Below, one piece after another: positions 57,663-64,000 of a DNA stretch of 64,000 nucleotides. Both the position numbers and the translations under genes were made by a program. This stretch comes from Panax quinquefolius (lineage: Eukaryota > Streptophyta > Magnoliopsida > Apiales > Araliaceae). The stretch lies in NCBI GenBank assembly GCA_020205615.1, contig CM035166.1:78826679-78890678 (forward strand), given 5' to 3'. The notes under the pieces were generated by a model. That model saw only the letters and a program-made list of their open reading frames with translations. It had not been told where the DNA came from and did no database searches. The number at the start of each line of letters is the position of its first letter. Positions within the stretch are counted from its first letter, which is position 1.

Positions 57663-58843
57663 TTACGACAAATGCTCTCCTTGAACTACCGATTTTATCT
57701 TGTCTGGGACGGCCTTTGATGCCTCCATCCCAGCTGGACTTGACTTCGGTGCATGACAAAATTGGGCAAGGTGACCTTCTCTTCCATAATTATAACACGC
57801 TTTGGATTGCTGCGTACAGTTCGGACTGATATGTCCCTCCCCTCCGCAGTTGTAACATATGATTGGCTGTCGTTCCCCTTCCTTAACAATAGGTGATAGT
57901 GATGACGTCTTTCCATCATTGTTGAATCTCCTCTTTTTGAAATTTCCACTTATATTATCTTGGCCATGATTACCACCGAAGTGGTTACCATTTCTGGCAT
58001 GTTGATTCCCTCCACATTTGTTATCATCGCTTCGATGACCGCTACGACTGGTATTATCATTTTGTCGGCTGCTCTCTCTTGGTTGGGTTAACTCGTTATC
58101 GCGCTCCAATAACTGAGACATATTTACAACATCTGAATACAAACACAGTTTATGAGAAATTAAGTATTGACGTATCTCGGGTTTCAAACCTCTTAGAAAC
58201 ATCCGCATCATTCTCTCCTCATTATCAACCAAGTGGGACGCAAACCGGGACAACTCTGCAAACTTAGCTTCGTACTGTGACACGGTCATATTATTTTGCT
58301 CCAACTTGATAAACTCTACCTCCTTCATTGAACGAATACTTTAGGGAAAGTACTTGTCATTGAACAGTTCTTGGAACTTCTCCTAAGACATCTTCAGTGC
58401 AATAAGTTGAGTACGCTTTACCGATTCCCACTAGTAATCTGTCTCTCCTCGCAACATAAAGGTGGCAAAGGGAACCTTTATTCCTCGGAGCATCCCAAGA
58501 CATCAAATATCTTGGTGATCTACTTTATCCACGTCTCCGCCTTAAGTGGTTTTGGCTCTCCAATAAACTCTGGTGGTCCCAGCTCCTTGAACTATTTAGC
58601 GGTGACCGTCCGAGAGTTGCCAGTGTTTCCACCTGTATTTTGAACAGGAGCCGCTCTCGCCTGATGTTGCATGAATTTCATAAAGCCTCTGATCATCCCA
58701 TCGTTCATCATTTGGTCAGCGTTGTTGTTTTCTTGAGGATTATTGCCATCCTGATGCACATTATCCTGGGTATTGATCGTTGGTGACTCAACGGTCTCAT
58801 GTGCTTCATTGCTTATCTCAATATTTTCGGATGCCATTTTCAA
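57663..58843 (-). pseudogene. gag: Element C gag
   Basis: N-terminal frame 58592-58843 (from ATG 58843, with an Asn/Gln-rich start and QMMNDGMIRGFMKFMQHQAR), a frameshifted capsid stretch at about 58330-58590, then the 221-codon frame 57663-58328. That frame has EVEFIKLEQNNMTVSQYEAK, the FLRGLKPEIRQYLISHK block and two nucleocapsid knuckles: CYNCGGEGHISPNC is intact, while CYNYGREGHLAQFC has tyrosine for the second cysteine. A stop (TAG at about 58341) and indels separate the two main frames. Confidence 0.88.
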
Positions 58844-59010
58844 ATACTGTCACAAAACAAAGGTTAATTAACATGTCACATATTATCCCTATACTCTGAC
58901 CGACCAATTAAATACCAAATAAACTTAGGTAGGTCATACTAGCAAAGGAATTCCCCGTCTCTCCCCTCCTAGTTCTTGTCTCACATCTCAGCCAGGGATC
59001 ATATCTCTAA

Positions 59011-59022
59011 GCTTTGATACCA
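59011..59022 (-). other. C primer-binding site (initiator tRNA-Met type)
   Basis: Minus strand TGGTATCAAAGC, one substitution from TGGTATCAGAGC and full length, unlike the shortened sites of A and J. Confidence 0.88.
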
Positions 59023-59999
59023 ACTATGATGCCCCCAAAATAGGTATACATCACCCATCTTGATTCGCCAAATTCATGGTACAGAATTTAAATACAAACT
59101 TCTTTTATACAGTAGGACAAAACGTAGCTAAGAGTTTCAACATGGATAATGTCTCGTAGAGAGTATCCAAACTCAAATAAAGTCCTCATTACAATTATTA
59201 TCACACTATTTTCCTGAATAGTGAGGACTACTAATGCAAACATCTGGACCGTCACTCCGTTCCCCGACTAGTCTCAGCTATATTCTCATTTCCTAAAGAG
59301 AACAATGAAAACAAAGGGTGAGCTCAACTAGCCCAGTAAGAAATATTATGACTAAGTTAATGCAGAATAAACTATCGTTAGCCTTCAACATTGTTAAACT
59401 GATAAAATATAATAAACATCAAGTTTAACTCACGGTGAACAAGCAATCCATTAGAAGAGTCAAGTAGAGCATGATATCTACTATGTTCTATGATTTAAAA
59501 AGTTTATCATCAATTTTATCATTTGAGACTCAAACTTAATAAATAAACCACATCATCGAATCATCCCCGCACTACTGGCCAAGGATATTCATGTAATCAT
59601 CAATGGTCATAATTATTATAGAATAATCCACGGTCATAATCATACCAACAAGCATCCATCAATGCACTACTGTCGATGAGGATTTTTACCACATCATTTG
59701 TAACATTACGGTCATGATTATACCGAATAATCCCTGGTCATAATCATACCAACAATAGTACATCTATGCACGTAAGCCACAGATGACTTTTATCACAATA
59801 TAAGCATTAAGATGATGACAATGATATAAGAATTCAATTAAATGAAATCAAAGGATAAATTTTAAAGATTTATAATTTAATTTATCCAGAATTCAATAAT
59901 GTTCAAATTGCCAACATGATACTGCTTTGTGAAGTAAAATTCAAGAATGATACTGTATCAAAAATGATTTAGACCGAAAAAAAATCAATTTTTGTTATG

Positions 60000-60150
60000 A
60001 ATAGTACTCCGGGTGAATAATATGCCGATGAATAGTACCCCGTGAATAATACTTTGGGAATAGTACTCTGTAAATAGTACTTTGTGAATAGTACCCGTGA
60101 ATAGTACTTTTGTTAATAGTATCGTATAAATAAATAGTACTCATGGACAG
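60000..60150. repeat. GTGAATAGTACTC tandem array, C 5' LTR
   Basis: About nine to ten units of 14-16 bases, several decayed (GAATAATAC, AAATAGTAC). Counterpart of 24715-24900. Confidence 0.85.
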
Positions 60151-60522
60151 TACTCCGACATGAAAAACTTAAAATTTAACAAGAATGTGCAGAAAATATC
60201 CTTATGAAGCGATACTAGATGAAGCGCAAATTTCAAGGATATTCTACTAATTTCACGGAGTATAGAAGCAATACTTTAACATAGTGAGGGTATAATCAGG
60301 AATACGAGACAAAATAATATTACTCACATACTACAGAGTATGGAAGAAAATATTATTCCTATGAATACTGAACAAAATAATATCCCTTACCTCTGAAGAA
60401 GACTGGATACTGGAATAGTGAAGTAGCAGACTTCTCTTCTTCTTTCTCTCTATAGCTTCTCTCTCTATAATTGCTTTTGTGAGTCTTAGTGAATTGGTGA
60501 GAATGAAAGAAGAATGAGCTTC

Positions 60523-60530
60523 TATTTATA
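60523..60530 (-). promoter_or_regulatory. TATA box, C 5' LTR
   Basis: TATAAATA on the minus strand, followed leftward by a leader with AGAGAGAAGCTATAGAGAG. In the 5' LTR, so this is the natural promoter of C. Confidence 0.68.
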
Positions 60531-61701
60531 GAAAAATATAGTTTCGATAATTGCACGTTTTGGGGCTCGAAATATTACAGTATAATAACTTCATCTTTTC
60601 TTTCATTTTTAATTTAGTCCTGCAAGTATTATAAAACTTGCACCACCTCCCCTAATAGTACATCTTGTGAATCAATAGTACAATCATGTGAATCAATAGT
60701 AAAATCATGTGAAAAAAATAATTACAGTATAGTACCTTCATTTATACCTCCATTTTTAATTTAGTCATGCAAGTATTATCAATCTTGCACCATCTCCCCT
60801 AATAGTACATGCATGTGAATCAATAGTACATACATATGAACAAATAGTTATAAGAATGTGAATTAATAGCAATTAATTGCTTATTTATCTGATTAATTAC
60901 CCGATTGGTCAATATAACCTCCAGATATCCATTATTATCGAAATAGATGTCGATTTCCACTAACACTAATAATCCCAACTTAATGGAAATATCAATTTCA
61001 TCTTTAATCAACACGAACTTATTCATCATTAATATTATAACTCGCAATATTTAACAACCAAATCATTCCCAAGAAAGAGGGGGCTTTCCGATAAGGATTT
61101 CTCCCTATTGGCGCGCAATTAGGTGACCAAACCTCTCATTGACAGAATTTTCTAGACATTGTCAATATTGCAAATAATAATATGAATAACTTTGTCGTCT
61201 CAGTTATTGATTTAATAATATAAAATATTATGCAGATGATACTGTGATAATAATTTAATCAATAATATGAGAGATATTATGCAGCAATTACTGTAGCAAT
61301 AATTGAGTATAACTGAGTGACTTCTCACGTAAGCATCAATAATCAATACCGTGTGCTACTATGCAACCACGCATATTATCGTACATTTTTACCATAACGG
61401 GTAGTTCAACAATTTAACGGTAAAACTTTCGCCGTTATTTTTATAAAAAGATAATTCTGTCATTTTCTAACTACGACAATATTTTCGTTGTGGGGTCTAC
61501 CAATGATTGTGCCGTCGTACGAATATTCCATGTTAAAATGAATATTTCCCAACCAATCGAATATTATATAACCACTTGCTTACTTTACAAAATTTGTAAA
61601 TATTACCCACAACTATAACATTATATCAAATCCACACCATAATATTCAAAAATATATTTCGAGAAAAATTAATCTTTATTCATAAAAGTTGGGGTCTTAC
61701 A

Positions 61702-61706
61702 ACGTG
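61702..61706. other. Right target-site duplication of C (ACGTG)
   Basis: Matches ACCTG at 23740-23744 at four of five bases. Confidence 0.85.
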
Positions 61707-62243
61707 CCCAATGAATGCTACTTCTTCAAGCCAGAACTCTCATTTCTTCAACTTGGCATATAGCTTGTTTTCACGAAGCCTTTGCAGTACCAGCTTCAAA
61801 TGGCGCTCATGATCTTCACGGCTTTTGGAATAGATGAGGATGTCATCAATAAAGATAACAACGAACTGATCCAAATATTCTTTGAACACACGGTTCATCA
61901 TATCCATAAAAGCAGCAGGAGTATTAGTCAATCCAAAAGACATGACTAAGAATTCATAATGGCCGTACCGAGTTCTAAAGGAAGTCTATGGAATATCCTT
62001 AGTTTTAATCTTCAGCTAATGATATCCAGAACGAAGATCGATCTTTGAAAAGAATTGTGTTCCTTGCAACTGGTCAAACAAGTCATCAATGTGATGTAGC
62101 GGATACCTATTCTTGATGGTGACATGGTTCAATTCTCGGTAGTCAATACAAAGTGGCATACTCCCGTCTTTCTTCTTTACGAATAACACAGGAGCACCCC
62201 AAGAAGATGTACTAGGAGTAATAAAACAGATGTCCAACAACTC
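61707..62243 (-). pseudogene. pol: Element B reverse transcriptase, main part
   Basis: Frames 62016-62240 ([32 protein letters not shown]) and 61740-61943 ([20 protein letters not shown], catalytic [17 protein letters not shown]) with a short frame break between them near 61950-62010. The stop at 61740 and C's insertion at 61701 end it; the rest is at 23578-23744. Both catalytic aspartates are present. Confidence 0.9.
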
Positions 62244-62930
62244 CTATAGTTGGACCTTTAACTCCTGAAGTTCAATAGGAGCCATTCCATATGGGGTTTT
62301 AAAAATGGGCTTTGTACCAGGTTCAAGGTCAATAAAGAATTCAACTTTACATTCTGGGGGTAGACCAGGAAGTTCTTCAGGAAATACGTAAGGAAATTCA
62401 CTAACAATAAAAATATTATTCAAATCTGACGTGTTTTTGTTCAAGTCCGTGACATGGGCTAAGAAAGCTTGGCATCCATTTTTTAATAAACGAATAGCTT
62501 TATGGCTTGATATGATAGTGATTGACTTTAGTGGTTTGGTTGTTTGAATTCGTATAACAGGTTGGTTAGGAATATGAAAACTAATAACCTTACGAAAACA
62601 ATCAATTTTAGCATGATGAGTGGTTAACCAATCAATCCCTAAAATCACATCAAATGCAAGTATTTTCAACTAAATAAGATCGGCAGGTAATGTGATGGTT
62701 CCAACTTGAATCAAGCAAGATTTATAAACAGTAGATGTAATGAAAGTTTCTCCTAACGGAGTCTCAACAGATAAGTCAAGGTCTAATTTCTCCGGAGTCA
62801 AGTTCAAACGTTGAGCACAAGTAGGAGAGATAAAAGAATGGGTAGAACCGGTATCTAATAAGGTATAAACTTCACAAGAGTTTATGATTAGCTTACCCGT
62901 GATCACCTCGTTCGGGTTCCTCGTATTTTG
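62244..62930 (-). pseudogene. pol: Element B protease and linker
   Basis: Active site [20 protein letters not shown] lies in the frame 62670-63191 (Asp at residue 113). The linker [21 protein letters not shown] and [20 protein letters not shown] are in 62244-62669. A single stop (TAG near 62670) separates two otherwise continuous frames, making this the least damaged Tekay protease here. Confidence 0.9.
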
Positions 62931-64000
62931 GGCAGTCACGACAAACGCCCTTCCAGGAACCACCGACTTTGACTTGTCCGGGACAGCCTTTGGTGTCACC
63001 ATCCCCGTTGGACTTGGTTTCGCTACAAGACAATCTCTAGCTATATGACCTTCCTTTCCACAGTTATAACACACCTTGGATTGTTGTTGGTAGTTTGGGC
63101 TGATGTGTCCCTCTTTCTCGCATTTATAACAAACGACCGGTGCTCGTTCTCCTCCCCTAGAAACAGTGGATGTTGGTGCTGACGTCTTCACATTGTCATT
63201 GTTGTTCCTTCTCTTTTTGAAATCTCCCCCCGACTCGCTTCTTCTACCATCATGGCCACGATTTTCACCAGAGTGGTTACCGCTTTTGTCCGAATGTTTT
63301 CCTCCCCGCTAGTTGTCATTGCTCCGATTACCGCTGCCACTAGTATGACCCTGGTTGTGGTCCCTTGGTTGAACATAGTTTTTATCTCGCTCTAATAATT
63401 GAGCCCTGTTTACAACATCTGAATATTAAGAAAATTTATGAGAGATAAGATATTGTCGAATCTCAGGTTTTAGACCTCTCAAAAATATCCGCGTCATTCG
63501 TTCCTTATTCTCTACCAAATGAGGTGCAAACCTGGATAACTCTGCGAACTTTGCCTCGTACTGGGACACCGTCATGTTGTTTTGTTCCAGTCTAATAAAC
63601 TCTACCTCCTTTATATGATGAATACTTTTAGGAAAGTACTTGTCGTTAAAAAGTTTCTGAAATGTTTCCCAAGACATGTTGAAAAGTGCGGAATTTGGTG
63701 GTACGCCTATAGACTCCCACCAAAGAGTCGCCTCACCACGGAACATAAATGTGGCGAATGGAACCTTATGTTCCTCCGTGCATCACAAGACATCGAATAT
63801 CTTGGTAATTTGTTTGACCCACGTTTTCGCCTTGATCGGATCCGGCTTTCCTGCATATTCTGGTTGTCCCAACTCTTTGAACTGCTTGGCTGTGACAAGC
63901 CGCGCATTGCTATCATTTCCACCTGTATTTTGTACACGAGTGTCCCTCGTCTGATTTTTCATGAACTGCAAAAAGCTTCTAAACATCCCATCATTCATCA
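62931..64000 (-). pseudogene. gag: Element B gag (runs past the window edge)
   Basis: Minus-strand gag in four frames. 63783-63998 has MNDGMFRSFLQFMKNQTRDT and KQFKELGQPEYAGKPDPIKA. 63426-63746 has GEATLWWESIGVPPNSALFN and EVEFIRLEQNNMTVSQYEAK. 63188-63376 covers a charged region in a shifted frame. 62670-63191 holds the nucleocapsid, where the knuckles are [14 protein letters not shown] (last Cys is Tyr) and [14 protein letters not shown] (intact). The true start and the 5' LTR of B lie beyond 64000. Confidence 0.88.

Larger units (their letters stand above)
23745..61701 (-). mobile_element. Element C: Tekay/Del retrotransposon, interrupted by D
   Basis: Minus-strand element with a 3' LTR (23745-26439), an internal region in two pieces (26440-29682 and 57473-59024), a primer site and a 5' LTR (59025-61701). 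Without D it is about 10.2 kb, the same as J. It is inserted in the RT gene of B. Its coding frames are longer than those of A and J but still broken. D (29683-57472) is inserted in the protease gene. Confidence 0.93.
59025..61701 (-). mobile_element. 5' LTR of C
   Basis: 2.68 kb. The inner end has decayed to TATGATGCCCCC and the outer end is the complement of TGTAAGACCCC. It has GTAGTGCA motifs near 59570, 59660 and 59765, a GAATAGTAC array at about 60000-60150, and a TATA box at 60523-60530. CATGTGAATCAATAGTA repeats lie at about 60665-60840. Same architecture as the 3' LTR. Confidence 0.92.

Overview
This window looks like heterochromatic nuclear DNA of a flowering plant with a large, repeat-rich genome. 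It is AT-rich and holds long terminal repeats (LTRs) of 1.2-3.7 kb. Some elements have a primer site matching plant initiator tRNA-Met and others one matching tRNA-Asp. The gag, protease, reverse transcriptase, RNase H and integrase remnants are typical of the plant Ty3/gypsy lineages Tekay/Del (chromodomain type) and Athila/Tat. I see no host gene, rRNA, tRNA, CRISPR array or bacterial feature. The order (eudicot or monocot, and family) cannot be fixed from the sequence alone.

Nearly all 64 kb resolves into one nest of retrotransposons, called A, B, C, D, F, G, H, J, K and L here. The base layer is B, a minus-strand Tekay-like element. Its 3' LTR starts left of the window and its 5' LTR lies beyond position 64000. 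Plus-strand LTR H is inserted in B's 3' LTR (right end 9012), and minus-strand Tekay element A is inserted in H (its 5' LTR ends at 6192). Also in B's 3' LTR is J, a complete plus-strand Tekay element (10742-20874, perfect 5-bp target duplication AAACA). In B's reverse transcriptase gene is C, a minus-strand Tekay element (23745-61701). In C's protease gene is D, a minus-strand Athila-like element with an env-like third ORF (29683-57472, duplication TTTCT).

D carries three further insertions. G is a pol-less, non-autonomous Tat/Athila relative in the env-like ORF (32672-39075). K is a Tekay solo LTR in the protease region (44404-47524, duplication GGAAT). F is a solo LTR of another family in the leader (49494-56013, duplication TAACC). 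F is split by another Tekay solo LTR, L (51357-54205, duplication CTAAG). The deepest path is B, C, D, F, L: five layers.

All coding regions are damaged copies of gag-pol (plus env-like in D), so nothing here is predicted to be autonomously active. The best-preserved frames are D's reverse transcriptase/RNase H (445 codons), D's gag (220 codons), and the gag, RNase H and integrase parts of C and B.

Two things stand out beyond the nesting. First, differences between related copies are strongly enriched in one- and two-base changes at CAG/CTG trinucleotides, above all in A, H, J and the LTRs. These hit a primer-binding site, the integrase active site and the RNase H active site. CAG/CTG is the plant CHG methylation context, so a systematic base-calling artefact is the leading explanation. 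Second, the long LTRs are modular. They hold several unrelated tandem-repeat arrays that vary between copies, a repeated GTAGTGCA motif, a palindromic W-box insertion found only in K, and a GC-rich island upstream of the TATA box that differs between the two LTRs of one element in both D and G.
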